A stretch of DNA of 64,000 nucleotides from Epiperipatus broadwayi. Lineage: Eukaryota > Onychophora > Udeonychophora > Euonychophora > Peripatidae. The stretch is taken from positions 250,001-314,000 of the forward strand of contig JAQFVV010006724.1 in the NCBI GenBank assembly GCA_028023455.1, written 5' to 3'. Positions within the stretch are counted from its first letter, which is position 1, and each line of letters begins with the position of its first letter. The translations under genes were made by a program, and so were the position numbers. This document shows positions 1-12,535 of the stretch, in pieces. Under the pieces are notes generated by a model. That model searched no databases, was not told the origin of the DNA, and saw only the letters and a program-made list of their open reading frames with translations.

Positions 1-860
1 CCCTTGTTTCTGTCCATATGTGGTGCTTAACCACAATGCTTCATCTGTGAGGACAGAACACATCTTGTGGGGTCATGCCCAACTAAAAAATGTCAAAGTT
101 GTAGTATTAGGAACAGTAGATTTCACAGATGCGGGAAAATTCCAAAAATACCAAACTAAAGATTTTACTAAGATGAGTAAAGAAATCATAGATCAACAAC
201 AAGTAACCTCTGCAAGTGTGCAAGACATGCTAGAAAATCATGAAGAACTAAGCTTAATTGATATGGAGGTCGAAATTGTGACAGCACCTTCTATACAGAT
301 GTTAAATGAGAAAGCAAAATCTAATGCCTGTAAGGAGAGTGACAAGCAGCCTATAACTGGCAGAACTGCTTTAGAAGATTCCTATTTGGTCACTGAGAGT
401 AAAAATATTGATCCTAACAGCAAACAAGAGGAAATCACACAAGTTCACATCTAGAGGATGACTCAGCAAACAAGAGAAAATCACACAACTTTTCAAGTTC
501 ACATCTAGAGGATGACTCAACTTCGACTTCAGAAACTCGGTCTGATGATGACTGTGATAGCAATAAAACAATGAGGCCCAAAAGTCCAAGATTAAAACCA
601 ACCAAGAGAAGATCAAAGAAGACAAAAATAAAGGAAACACAAGAAAATAATGAGACAGTTATAAAGCAAATTTGTGAAGATTCAGAAGGTACAGTTACTA
701 TCTCTGAAAATGTCAAGGAGCAGATGTGTAAAGATCCAGGAAGGGCAAATGTTGAACCAAATCAACAGCAGCAGACAATTGAAAGAAACATTCCTCTGGA
801 TAATGTGTCTGGGGATGAGTCTAACATTACTCTGTTGGATTTGGGAAATCTATAAGATGG
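1..860 (+). pseudogene. LINE ORF1 remnant with CCHC zinc knuckle
   Basis: A CX2CX4HX4C zinc knuckle is encoded at 37-78 in frame 1 (Cys 37, Cys 46, His 61, Cys 76). It is immediately followed by further cysteines, the usual arrangement at the end of a nucleic-acid-binding LINE ORF1. Downstream the open frames change: 20-454 is open in frame 2 and 571-855 in frame 1, the latter rich in Lys, Glu, Gln and Ser with low-complexity character. A roughly 30-bp segment ending in the same CACATCTAGAGGATGACTCA is repeated at about 444 and 497, a small internal duplication. The zinc knuckle is visible; the binding role is known for the family. The protein is broken and its N-terminus lies off the window. 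Confidence 0.6.
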
Positions 861-1006
861 TCAGATTAAATATATCATGGAATCACCACAACTTCATCTC
901 CCAATATAACAACATCAGTTCAATGCTCATCAAAATCATTTCCAAATTATCACCAATTGCCTAATAGATACACAATATTCATCTGTTAAAATAATGCTTC
1001 ACAAGG

Positions 1007-3950
1007 CTCAATATAGTGGGACTTAATATAAGAGGGCTGAATTCCCTGAATAGAGTGGATGCTTTGGCCAATGGTTTAAGCAATACTCACTGCATATTGT
1101 ATGTCTCTCTGAGACCAAATTGCACCAATTTTCAAACCCCAAAATTCTGAGTCTCCTTGGAAATCTGGGATATTTTCATCACTCAGTTTCTCCTTCATCT
1201 GCTGCTGGAGTGGCAATCTTACTCTCCAATAGAAGCCCATTTAACCAACATATAATTTTTGCCACCTTATTCCACAAAGCCTTCACTTTAAACAGAATCT
1301 ATGTGTATCTTTACAAAAATGAATTACTAATTCAACAGATAATCCAACAGATTAACAATCACAATTGCTTCCAACCCTTATCTGATGATTTTTCTCGGGG
1401 ACTTTAACACCTCCTACCAGGAATTTACAGCCAAATATATACATCATCTTAATACCAGATTCATGAGTGGAGAGAGCTTTTTCCCTCTGAATGCCTTCTC
1501 CTTCTATACAAGGTGGTATACCTCTCTCATAGAACTAATCTACTATACTCCTGATCTACACTTTCTGATCAACCCCTCATTCCAACCTATAGCCTTTTCT
1601 GACCACTTGGCATTATCCATTAAACTATCTCTAAATCTTGAGTCATGCAATATTCCAGGTCTGAGCACAACCATGAGAATCCAACTGAAGCCATCATCTC
1701 TGAGGCATACATATATTTTCACAAAATCCTTATCCTGTTTTTGCCACCAGTCGATGCCTGGTTTGCCTTCATCTATATGTTAATGTCAATAGTCTCAAAC
1801 TATAAATTACATAATAAAGGGCCATCTTCACTCCTGATGGGACTTGAATCACTCAACAACACCCTTAAAAATCTTCCCCTTGATACAATTCCTATAGAAT
1901 CCATCATCAACCTGAAATCCCAATACAAAAATAAGCAGTTGATTTTGTCAGAGTATCTCTCTATCAAAAAGTCTAGAAAATGAGTCAGCGCCACAATTGG
2001 TTCAGGGGCTACATTAGGTGAGCTCTGGGTCATAGAGACAAGAAACCCACTCCTACATCTATTATGGTTGGTAATAATCTTTATTCAAGATGTAACATGC
2101 TTCTAAAAAAAATTTTGTTCTTCAGGAAAAAGGTTTTCCACCCATACACCTGACTCTAAACAGGACTCAACTTGGAATTCTTCACCCTCGGACCATGACA
2201 TTTTGGAGGGAGATGTTCTGACTAAATTAACCTCGATGCCTGAAAGGACTCATCCTGGGCTCCATGAAATTTCCCATTTTTTACTGGTACGCCTGCCTAA
2301 ATTCTCAGTTCCAATCATGTACAACTTAATTAATCACCTTTCTTCCGATGTCCATGAGATTGATGGTCTTTATCCCATAGTGATGGTGCCTATTCTAAAG
2401 TGCAACATAATTCCTTCTCTGCTGGAAAATCTGTGGCCATCTCTATGACCCCACTGATAGTCAAGGTCATTGAATCTATTATCAAGGACAACATTCAAAA
2501 CAAGATTCTTTCCCTTATTTCACAATATCAATTTGCAAAAAAGGGTAGCTGAACCTCAAATGCTATCAATCTTTTTTAAAATCATTACTAACCACATCAG
2601 ATCCTCCAGGTAATCCAGACTGGTAGTTGCTCAACATTGCAGCTGTATTTGATTCTATACAACTCAATACTCCCTCTTAAACATACATAAAAAGCATGAT
2701 ATTTTTCCTGGAATCATAAATATTATTAGAAACCTCCTCTGCAATCATGAAGTGGGTATCTCACTGAGTGAGAAGCTTTCTCCCCCTTTCTGCACCATAT
2801 CCTCCATTCCACAGGGCTCTTCTCTGAGTGCCCTGTTCTTCATCACTTATCTCAACCCCCTACTTCTTCAAATCTTCCTGGCATGCATATCCCAATTTTA
2901 AATACATCAATTCATCACATCACCTATATGGATGATTTGGCCATTTTCCTTCCATCAGAAAAATTAATTCCCAGACTTTTATCAACTTAAAGAATTCTCT
3001 GCTCAATCCAGCCTCCAGTTCAATATGGCTAAGTCATCTTCCTGGTATATATCTTTGGTAAGACCATTCCAGGATCATTTGCAGCAAAGCCTTAGAACTT
3101 CTTGGGCTTTCCTATATTTGAATCCGCTTCTGCTATGAAGAGATCTACCCAAAGAAATTTACTTCAATCCACACAGAGAATCACATCCTCTCTATCCAAA
3201 GTTTACATGTCCATGCTCATCAAGTCCTCCCTTATCATATTTCCTAGAATATCCTATTTCACCCCAGTAATCAATTTTATCAAAGTCTTCATCAGGAAGA
3301 TACACAAGATGTGCACTGATCTGATTAGAGGGGGCAAAAGTACAACTATAAGTTTGAGAAATCTACAGAAAACACAAAACTCAATGGATTATCCCTACAT
3401 TCCATAGTTACTTTTATATTTCAACATTCCTACAATTCTTTTTACAGAATGTGTCTGCACTATCCCAACTACTCACCCTCCAGAGAGATCACTCCCACAG
3501 ATAAGCCTCTCTCTATTGGAACTGATTGGCTCGAAACCCTAAAATGTCTTATTTCCAAACATACTATGCTTTCTAACAAATCATCCTCAATGAAAATTAG
3601 TTCTGGGATGCATACTACATCATTAACCTGATGTTTATGCAGGATCAACTCTCCTCAGACTTAACAACCATTTGCTAATCAAGAAATTTAAGCAATGGTT
3701 GCTTGAACCCAAATATTTTGATTTCCTGATGAAGATAAATATTAATGCCTTGCCTACTAAACACTTTCTGGTGCATTGCTGAGGATTTTTAAACGAAGTC
3801 CACTTGCTCACTATGCCTCAGAGAGGTTGAAACTTCTCTTCCCCTCCTCTGCCACTGTGTTTCTCTTCACCCCTACAGAGTCCTTATAGCCTCCATGTTA
3901 AATAACAATACGCCTGCTCTGTCAACCCTCATTGGCAATATACTATGTGG
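1007..3950 (+). pseudogene. LINE ORF2 remnant: AP endonuclease plus reverse transcriptase
   Basis: The endonuclease begins near 1007 with LNIVGLNIRGLN, followed by a SETKL motif near 1110, GVAIL near 1208, GDFN near 1397 and an SDH catalytic triplet at 1598-1606. The reverse transcriptase starts around 2160, shows a fingers segment near 2440-2550, a degenerate AVFDS palm box near 2640 (canonical KAFDS), and the catalytic YMDD at 2925-2936. The frame 3102-3407 carries the post-RT thumb/connection block. A degenerate region near 3750-3900, ALPTKHFLVHC followed by scattered cysteines, resembles the zf-RVT tail of L1/Tx1 elements. Frame changes occur at least near 1385, 1640, 2440, 2900 and 3450, so no functional protein can be made. 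Confidence 0.7.
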
Positions 3951-4544
3951 ATCTATCCCGGAGATATGATTAACAACATTTGTATTGTTCTCACTATGGT
4001 ACACATGGTGCTGGTTCACCTTTAATGATGCGCTGGAACATCCGCTCAAGCTCTATATTAACAAAATGGGAAAAAATTCGGAAAAAGGGACCAGAATTTG
4101 GCCCCCTCTTACATCTACAATTCTACATGGAGGTTATTGATTTGGCCCACAAAAGCTGATCCCTTTCACTCCTGAATAGAAATCTCCTTCTCTGGAAAGT
4201 GATTTGAGGCTGAATGGCCTGCATCCCTTTGTGATGACTCACCTTGTTCTGCATGATTATTGCCCAGATCCTGAGTTTTATGGAAGTAATCTCCAATATG
4301 AAGGGTCGACTTGGTCATGCAGAGCATAGACAAAGGATTAGATCTATCGTTGAACTGTATGAGACATGCAAGTGTGATCACCTATCAACAAGATACTATT
4401 CTGGACTTGTTCCTTGCTGATATGCTTTATATTAGTCCCTGTGGCTGGTGTCAAGCAAGATATCAATATCGAACTTTCATTTCCCTGATTATCATCTAAT
4501 ATATTCTATGTTTAACCATTATCATGTATTCAACCAAATTTCTG

Positions 4545-4574
4545 AATAAAATTCTATACTTAAAAAAAAAAAAA
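4545..4574 (+). terminator. LINE polyadenylation signal and poly-A tail
   Basis: AATAAA at 4545-4550 is followed 11 bases later by a run of 13 A at 4562-4574. This marks the 3' end of the LINE on the left and fixes its orientation as +. Confidence 0.8.
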
Positions 4575-6480
4575 TTTCCTGCTAACATTTTGCTCAGTTT
4601 AGAGAAAAAAATCTTTCACAATCCAGATAATGCTGACAATATATTTGAATATTAAACCACTTTGTCTAATAAGATAGGAAACAAGAATAGCACACATCCA
4701 AAGTTTTTATTACCTTAATAATAAAATTTATTTATCAATTAATAAAGATAAAATAACAAAATAATAATAAGAATCATCATCGATAAAATACTAATACATT
4801 GGTTAGTATACATTCTCTGACAAATATGAATATATAAAAATAATTTCGATAAATAAATATAATCAGATGAAAAGTAAGATGAAATATTAACGATTTAATA
4901 CATTGATTTCTAATACAGTGTTAATATAAAAATGATATAGTAAAGAGGATTTGAACACATGCTTTCAAGCTCCCTCCTTCAGATGGCTGAAGGGAGCTTG
5001 AAAATCTGTCTTCAAATTCTCTATATTACATCTGGACTCTAGGTATATATCTTATATTTAAAATATTAAAAATGATATAAATAAATAAACATAAACGGGC
5101 AAAAACAATACTTTTATATCTTGTACAATAGGAATATAATATGATACAGCTGAGATAATTGTTATACTCATGAAAAATAAATAATAATAAGAACAAATAT
5201 TAATGACAATTGTATAATACTCTTATCTAGTTACATTATCATTAATTTTGTGGTAGTTTACAAGCTTACAGATATTTATGGGACTTATGCAGACCATTAT
5301 ATTACTCCAATGTAATTGACATCAGAATTATACATTTCATTGATCGATCAACTCTCTCTCTCTCTAATGCAAAATTATTTGTATTCTCACATATCTGTGA
5401 CATGTTTGTATTTAATTAATATTGCAATACAGAATTAAAACTATATTTTTAAAATATTAAGCTTTTCTATTATTTGACTAGATTATCTTACAAAACACAT
5501 TTGTTAAATTTGAAAGAACATACCATTTTTGGTATCTAATGTCTCATTAATATCATTAATAAAATATGTACCACTAAATAGACTTTTTTATTATCTTAAA
5601 AAATAATGCAAGATTAGTTTCTGTGACTTTTATTGTTCTTTTTAGTATTTGAACCCAGCCTTATCAAAAAAAAAAAACCCGATATTAACAAAAAATATAT
5701 ATTTATATATTAAAATTTGTCATTAAACTGATCGAAGATAAATTTGCACTGACTTTCAGATCACGACACAACTATTGCAAGCCTTTTTATTATCTTTTCC
5801 TGCTAAATGTACAAAATTCCAAAAAGATTGATTTCTTTTGTTTTTATTTTATTATTTTAATACCGATCAAACATACTTTGTTCAGAGCATATATAGCTTA
5901 TCATTTTAAACTCGGACTCTAGTTTACTATAGTTCCAAAACTCTTCATATCTAAATTTAGACCTTTATAAATAATTATTATGAATACTATCATCTCATCA
6001 CATTTGCGCCTCCGTCACCAAATATTTAAATGATGAAACTACTTATTTTCATTTTCTAATGCTTACTTTTTTTAATTAAACTTGTTATTTTTGACTCCAC
6101 TCTAGGAAAGCACCATCATTAATGATATTTCAAGTTTAAATAAAAAGCAGTTGATATATATCTGGATGAATCTTCGCAATTACTAGCCATCTTCACGTTC
6201 CGCGATAACAATAGATAAACACTGACGTAATAAGTAAGTATCATAGACCATGAAGGCAAAAAATATCTAGAAATAAGACTGCTCTTATTTTACATTCCTC
6301 ATCTAGTACTATGTCATTAGGTGAAGTATAAATTACTCAAATGAGCCTTGGCTTTAATATATTCACAAAGACTCAATCAGCTCAGCACTCTCTGTCAGGT
6401 TATATTATCAAAAAGATGCATTTGTTCAATTTGAACAATTTATATATTTATTTGATGAGATTAATAATATGATACATTTG
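4575..6480. other. AT-rich non-coding sequence
   Basis: No open frame of note and no recognisable domain on either strand. It holds short A/T runs, a CT-dinucleotide patch near 5352 and the hairpin annotated separately. The remainder looks like decayed intergenic or intronic sequence. Confidence 0.6.
4930..5035. repeat. Strong ~105-bp imperfect hairpin
   Basis: The inner stem pairs TTCAAGCTCCCTCCTTCAG (4964-4982) with CTGAAGGGAGCTTGAA (4987-5002) across a 4-base loop, with one bulge. Pairing continues outward, with mismatches, between GATATAGTAAAGAGGATTTG and the segment CAAATTCTCTATATTAC. Size and shape suit either a tiny MITE or a microRNA-like precursor. The sequence alone cannot separate these. 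Confidence 0.65.
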
Positions 6481-7770
6481 ACTCAATGGTGTCTTGCAAA
6501 GCAAGTTCTAGGAAATAACTACCCTTATCCTACAATCAATGTTCTGCTTTATTTTTTTAGACATCTTGAGGTTTCACATATCAACCTCACTATTGTTTTG
6601 TCTCTTCAACCACAATATTTTCCAACAATAGATTAAACAAGTGATTGTATTCACTTTCACATTCTTTAGAAAATGGCCTCAAAAGCATAGCATTATAAAT
6701 GTCTCTTTCTCTATTCCCATCATCTATCCAAAAGGCATTGTCCTCTTGCTATCCAATGATCTAAAGCATACCATTATATAGGTTTTTTAATAGCTATAAG
6801 AATACTGTTCTGGTTGAATAATGCATGAAACCTAAACTAAAAATAGCTCTTTGTTTTTTTAACAAATCCTAGGTCTTTTATGAGAATCAGCCTTTTTTTA
6901 TCATGCAGGGATCAATCTATTCCTCTCTCCATGTATTTTTATTAATGAAAATGTTCTCATTTTAGATCACATTTGTCGAAATCATTATTTCTTTTTAGAC
7001 TGTGTTTGATCTTTAATCTTGCTCATCTCTCTCTCTTTCTCTTGTCAGCTCCATGTTTTAAAATTCATTTTAACATCTTGGTCTAAGTTGCTTGAATACT
7101 TTTAATGGAAATCTAGTTAACAATTTTCTTCTGAATTGATAGAAAGAACTTTAGCAGTACTTCTTCCATCTGTACTTTCTCATTTTTTCTTCTGTTATCC
7201 ACAATGTCTCTACCTTATCTATAAAAATTTGTATGGCTTCCTTCACTTGTTCTGTATTCATTATCTTTTCCCCATTAACCTATCAACCTGCATTCTGACA
7301 TTCTCTTTGATCTAATCAACCTGCATTCTGAAATTGTCTATTTTCTTGATCATTTATTTTTATTTCTAAAGCTTGTACTCATACTTTCAACATCTTCAAA
7401 CCCTAATCAAGCTTTAACCTCAACTCTTCTTTGATTTCACTTATTTTCTGAATCAATCTATTTTGGATTTTCCTAAACATTTGATGCATTGCTTTCTGAT
7501 TTTCTTTCATAGCTCTCTGCCTTTGAAACATTGCTTTTTGATTTTCTTTTGGAATTTTTTGAAATAATTTTATCATTATTTTCCACTCACTTTCCTGAAG
7601 AATCAATAATTTTGCTTTTATTTCTCTTTGAGTTGGATTTTTGTTTCTTTGGATTAATTGTGGCTCATCACTTATTGCTTGTATGCCTGATTCAATGATC
7701 ATGTTTTTTCATTGTTTGACCTTATTTCCTTATTGGATCTTCATTTTTTAGCAATTTCTTTCTTATTCTT
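6480..7770 (-). pseudogene. Decayed protein-coding segment with coiled-coil region, unknown
   Basis: On the - strand the stretch is much more open than its surroundings but is broken by several stops. The longest piece, 7403-7702, reads 99 residues dominated by Lys, Gln, Glu, Met and Ile in heptad-like order, with a repeated ENQKAM motif, so a coiled coil is likely. Downstream on the same strand, near 7290-7345, a segment containing CAACCTGCATTCTGA is duplicated. Further down, 6560-6710 stays open for about 50 codons in an acidic frame. This could be a LINE ORF1, which often starts with a coiled coil, but no RNA-binding or zinc motif is visible. I do not assign it. Confidence 0.35.
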
Positions 7771-10150
7771 AAATCTCATGATCATATATTTTTAATAATT
7801 TTATATATTTTCAAATATATCATACGTTGTAGTGCACTAACCACCATCACCTAACTGCACTCTTCATTATTGTGAATAATCACTGCCTTAAAACAGATTT
7901 TAATTCTTGCCTACCCTGATTTTCTAACATTGCCTATTATTTTATTGGCTTGATATCTTTAAATCACTTTTCATTTACTATTTTCTGCAATACTTATTTC
8001 ATTTGTCACTTCCTTCTCATTCTATCTTTGTACTATATTCAATCAATAATTTCATGTGCTCTTGCGCCCTTCATATTGGTTTGATATTTACCGGTCATAA
8101 TTCTAAAATGACAATTTTTGAACTAATAGGACTATTCACTGTTTTACCAATAAAAACCAGAAAACAATTTGTTACCTGTAATTTCCAAATATTCATTTCT
8201 AAAGTCTAAAATTCATCATGATAGGTTGACTTCTACTTAACAGTATTCAAAGTATGATTTTAATGGGCTGCAACTACACCATATTATGTGCAATTACTGA
8301 ATTAATTATCTCAGATAAATTGTTTTATTTAGGCATTACATATCTTTCCATTTATATAATAGAATTTACCTATAATTCTTTGTTAATGTGTCATGTATGT
8401 CAAAGGAATTACCAATGCTAACCGTAAAATCCCATAAATTATTGGTATTTTTTATATGGTCACATTCAATGTTGATGATGATGATTAAGCAAGTGTCTAT
8501 TCATCTATCATTCCTATATTTTCTTATCAATTCCTCTAAATTGATAGCTTAACAGTATACCAAGCCGGTAATATTGTTTTTGTTTTTTTTGGTATTATGT
8601 TAAAAGAAAAATAGATATCCTATTGCTCATGTTATTAGTTCAAATTAAATACTTTAATATTATGCCTTAGTTAATAATAATAGATAGATGCATGGAGATA
8701 TGTATGGCAGTATGCAGAATAGTTAAACTTTCTTGACAGTATTGACTTTAAGTTGAAATTCAATATTCATAATTCTCACAAGTAATAGATTCATTTAAAT
8801 TTAATTATTTGTTAATATGACATTTTAGTGTTTCATATGATTTAGAAATCATTTTATATATGATCGTATATTCGCATGCATGTGCATTGTCATAAACTAT
8901 TTTACCAAGGTTGTATTTTGCTTTTCTATCAGTTTCAGTTTGGTGCCATATGTTAAAGAAAGAAAACAAATTAAGAGTTTGTCAGCTTATAGATTCATTT
9001 ATATATAAAATGCATTGAATACATTTGGATGGAGAAGCAATAGAAAAGATGATTTTATTATGCAGATTGAGAAACTCTCTCCCTGATTACTTACTTGTTA
9101 AATCATGAGTGGTAGTGTATTTTGTGTCTGATAGCCTATGATGAGATAAGTGTAGTTCTTAAATGATGTGGCAAATGCCCCATTTATTGATGATGAGTCG
9201 GCTGAGTTCCACAACATTTGTGTCCTAAAAGTTGGTAGATATTTATTGAAGAATTAAGTTTGAATTTGAAGATTTTGGTTAACCCTCATGCACTTATACG
9301 TGAATGTTTATTTATTGTTATTCCCCTCTTCTTCTTGATTTGGGGGTGTAGTTATTGTCAGAAAATATATGTTGGTTATAGCAAATAAACATTTTATTGA
9401 TTTCTATAAAATGCTTGAAATAAGATTATTAATTTAAAGATTAGCTTGCTGCACCATCCGTACTCCGATAGAGATATAATTAATAAATGTTTTATATTTG
9501 TAATCTTATAAATGCATACACATTCGGAAATATGATTAAATTAAAGATATAGAAAAAAACCATCATTAGAATTGTGAGTTCTGAGTAACTTGACAGATTA
9601 TGGTACATATTGTCATTATTTCATCATTATCATTATTAATTCATAATCCCAATATGAACATAATAATATATTATAGAAATTATCTTATTTAAAGCTAATT
9701 TGATAAAGTCAGTATTAAGTTTCATATTATAGATATACATTTGTAGGCATATGGAAATTTTACTTTATCTAATAGAAAAATAATAAAACTGTCACCTGGA
9801 TTTATATAGCAAATGTTAACCTAAAGATATCCAGAAATAATTTTATAGCATCAGTTGATTTTTTGGTACTGTTTGTTTGACTTATTAAGAGCACAAGTGA
9901 GAATAGATATATTAACATTGGATTGTAAGTGTATAATTTTCTTTTATTGTTTATTGTTGGTAAATAAGCAAATAGGTGATAAATATAAATAAGATAATAA
10001 ATAGGATGAAGTGTCTTCAAATATTAAGTGTATAAAATTATATAATTTAATATTATTTAATCAAATTTGTGTCTAATGTAAAGGTAATATTAAAATCATC
10101 ATCGATATATTGTAAAATAATGTTTTCTTGTAATAAATGTTGAAATAAGA
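7771..10150. other. AT-rich non-coding sequence
   Basis: No supported gene on either strand. Short frames at 8003-8209 (+) and 9802-10020 (-) have the composition expected of random AT-rich frames. Small GAT and TA tracts occur, for example near 8475. Confidence 0.55.
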
Positions 10151-10267
10151 TCCCCTATGAACTGTTTTATCATGTGCGTTCGATTGACCATTTCCACACA
10201 CACATATGTTCAACATAATATAACTACAGAATTTATTAATTTGCCAGTATGTGCCATTTGTTTAAAC

Positions 10268-10752
10268 AGTACAGATTTAACAGATCTTAATGTTGCAGTG
10301 CCAAAATATGCTTTTACCTTGTTTAGAATAGATAATGATGTGAGGCAAAAGGTGCCCAATCCTCATCATTGTCTATACTTTATTTATTGTAATGATTATC
10401 AATTTCACAATAGCCCTTATTAATTAATAGATGCTTATAATATAGTTAAATCAACATTATAGAATTGTTATTTATAAATGCTTCTATCATCCCCATTTGC
10501 AACCTATACAGTACAGATTTAACAGATCTTAATGTTGCAGTGCCAAAATATGCTTTTACCTTGTTTAGAATAGATAATGATGTGAGGCAAAAGGTGCCCA
10601 ATCCTCATCATTGTCTATACTTTTTTTATTGTAATGATTATCAATTTCACAATAGCCCTTATTAATTAATAGATGCTTATAATATAGTTAAATCAACATT
10701 ATAGAATTGTTATTTATAAATGCTTCTATCATCCCCATTTGCAACCTATATG
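10268..10752. repeat. Two near-identical 242-bp tandem copies
   Basis: The segment starting ACAGTACAGATTTAACAG at 10268 recurs with an exact 242-base offset at 10510. It continues essentially unchanged to GCAACCTATA near 10750, differing in a few bases such as TTTATTTATT versus TTTTTTTATT. The ends of both copies carry the CATCCCCATTTGCAACCTATA segment that forms part of the tRNA-like motif at 10735-10784. The high identity points to a recent duplication. The open frames that cross both copies are by-products of it. Confidence 0.9.
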
Positions 10753-10784
10753 ATCGCCATATCCTATAACACCCAACTGAGCTA
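10735..10784 (-). promoter_or_regulatory. tRNA-like pol III promoter motif (SINE head or tRNA relic)
   Basis: On the - strand TAGCTCAGTTGG (10784-10773) matches the A-box consensus of tRNA genes exactly, and GGTTGCAAATGG (10746-10735) sits where a B box would be, at about 38 bases, but matches it only partly. The flanks do not fold into a convincing acceptor stem. It is best read as the head of a tRNA-derived SINE or a decayed tRNA copy. The B-box-like part is repeated in the 242-bp tandem to the left. Confidence 0.45.
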
Positions 10785-10930
10785 AGCCATAGAGTAGTAG
10801 CAGCATTAAGAGTCTTATCCATATATAGAAATGCAATTTCAATTATAAATTTATTCTGTTTTGTATAGAATTTGCGTCTGGGCATTTATTTTTACATAAA
10901 GTGAGATGATAGGTGAAGAGAGCAGAGGTT

Positions 10931-10933
<3 letters not shown>

Positions 10934-10989
<56 letters not shown>
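10934..10989. repeat. Compound (TA)n(TG)n microsatellite
   Basis: A run of TA repeats passes directly into TG repeats. The same TA-to-TG order recurs at 36645-36668, 41190-41238 and 41709-41745. Confidence 0.95.
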
Positions 10990-10998
10990 AAAGCAGAT

Positions 10999-12535
10999 AA
11001 GCAGAAAAGTAATAGAAACTTTGCTATAAAGTTATTTTAAATAATAATTAGGCAAAATGTTGGTACAATCAAGAAAATATATATATATTAGGAGATCCTT
11101 TCTAATGTTTTTATTCATCTTTAACAACAATTTATATTTTTTTCAGAACCCATGGCCCTTTTTCAGAGACAAGCCCATTCACAGAATCACTAAACAACAA
11201 AAATTTATTCCTCCATGTATGAGGGTTCCAGCTGTTCAGCAACCAGATTTGGGACCAGTGGATAAAATACCTCCTGATAATAAAGTAAGATTAAAAGTTT
11301 TTGATAAATTTCGTAATTTAATCTGATATTATATTTATTTATTTTTTAATATTCTATTTTTATGTATATAAAAATGAGTATATTATATAGAGAGAGTATT
11401 CTTTTGCATGCAACATAAGACTTTATTATTCACACAATGTCTACAAGAGGTCTAATAATTCCCACAACGTAAAAATAATACTACTTAAAAAATGGACATA
11501 AAAATTAACCTCCTAATCTGAATATAGTAATATAAGTAGCTATTAAATAATGATATAATGTTTTTTGTGTAAGATAGACTACAATATAATCATACTGTAC
11601 ATTTATATGTTTATATTGTAGAGACAATTTTTATACATATTTATACATACTTTGATCAATTAATAAAAGAATATAAAATGACTTCAAGTGTATAAATAAA
11701 TAATTTATTAAAGACGGATCGTCATTAAGAATTCTAATATCAGAAGTGACAGATTTGAAACTCAGATTTATGAAGATTCCAATTCAACTTGTTTACCACA
11801 GTATTAAAGAATTTAGGCAGAAAATTGCATGATTTATCCCTTCAAAGGTTTAAAAAAAGTTAGGCCCAATAAATAATAGAGCTGGACATGAAGCATGAAC
11901 TTGGAGCTTCTCTGAAGAGCACAGACTAGATGAAAACATTAGAACTATGAATAAGAAGATAATCATGTGATGTGAGTTTGTGAAGAAGAGGGAGCTTTGT
12001 TTTATTCTCAAGTTATTATACATAAGTATGCATATACATCTATACTCTGATGTTATCACGTTGTTTGTGGTAATGTTATCCAGAAGAAAATAATAAACTT
12101 TTTTTAAAACAGAAAAGTATTCATATTTGTCCAGAATCTAAATTGGGGATTATGGGCTGACAGTTATCAAAAAAGTTTTTTTAAGTAAAATTAGAAACAC
12201 CTGAGTTTAAAATGAATATTTATCTAAACTATGACAATCTCTTTAAAGTAATAGCTGCATCAAATATTTTACAGGAATATATGCATTTATAATATGAATG
12301 GAATGGTTGATACCTATCAGTACAGAAGATCATTATTGACTATTTGTGGTTGTTAGTTTGAAAAGGATTGGTTTTACATTCAAGTGTTATATAATAAGAA
12401 TTTTGATGTTGAATATACAGGCAATATTTAGAGATGTACTTCATTCTAAAATTGATTTTGATGCTTTCTGAGAAAAAAATGAGTTCAGCAAATATAAATG
12501 TATGCCACATTGTACTCCAGAATGTCAGATACTTT
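10999..12535 (+). repeat. Segmental duplication, copy 1 (contains terminal exon 1)
   Basis: This segment matches 39185-41190 in the same order and orientation. Shared blocks include the intron end and exon, the post-exon ATGAGTATATTATATA, CATGCAACAT near 11407, GGTCTAATAATT near 11450, GAACTATGAA-type sequence near 11942 and the AGGGCTTTG-like block near 11990. Substitutions and indels are frequent, so the duplication is old, yet the exon frame is kept in both copies. Confidence 0.8.
11147..11326 (+). CDS. 3'-terminal exon 1 of an unidentified host gene
   Basis: A polypyrimidine tract ending TTTTTTTCAG at 11146 gives a good 3' splice acceptor. From 11147 phase 0 reads 59 residues to TGA at 11324-11326. 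The start NPWPFFRDKP is followed by KFIPP and DLGPVDKIPP, then a basic/acidic C-terminal tail. A second copy of this exon (39768-39944) keeps the acceptor, phase, the KFIPP and DLGPVDKIPP motifs and the stop position, evidence that it is or was truly coding. Upstream exons are not recognisable in the window. I do not recognise the family. A Cys (PPCM) replaces the Gly of the second copy. Confidence 0.65.
   Translation, partial: NPWPFFRDKPIHRITKQQKFIPPCMRVPAVQQPDLGPVDKIPPDNKVRLKVFDKFRNLI

Larger units (their letters stand above)
1..4574 (+). mobile_element. Decayed Tx1/L1-like LINE retrotransposon, 5' end outside window
   Basis: A non-LTR retrotransposon copy runs from the left edge to a poly-A tail. 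In order it shows a CCHC zinc knuckle typical of a LINE ORF1, an apurinic endonuclease region, a reverse transcriptase with a YMDD box, a long post-RT segment resembling the thumb/connection of L1/Tx1 elements, a possible cysteine-rich region, then AATAAA and a short A-run. Many stops and frame changes interrupt every domain, so it is inactive. The Tx1-like assignment rests on the zinc-knuckle ORF1 plus an L1-like post-RT block (an SLSxxY...LIKS pattern near 3200 and a GGK near 3333). The superclade is likely; the exact clade is uncertain. Confidence 0.75.
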
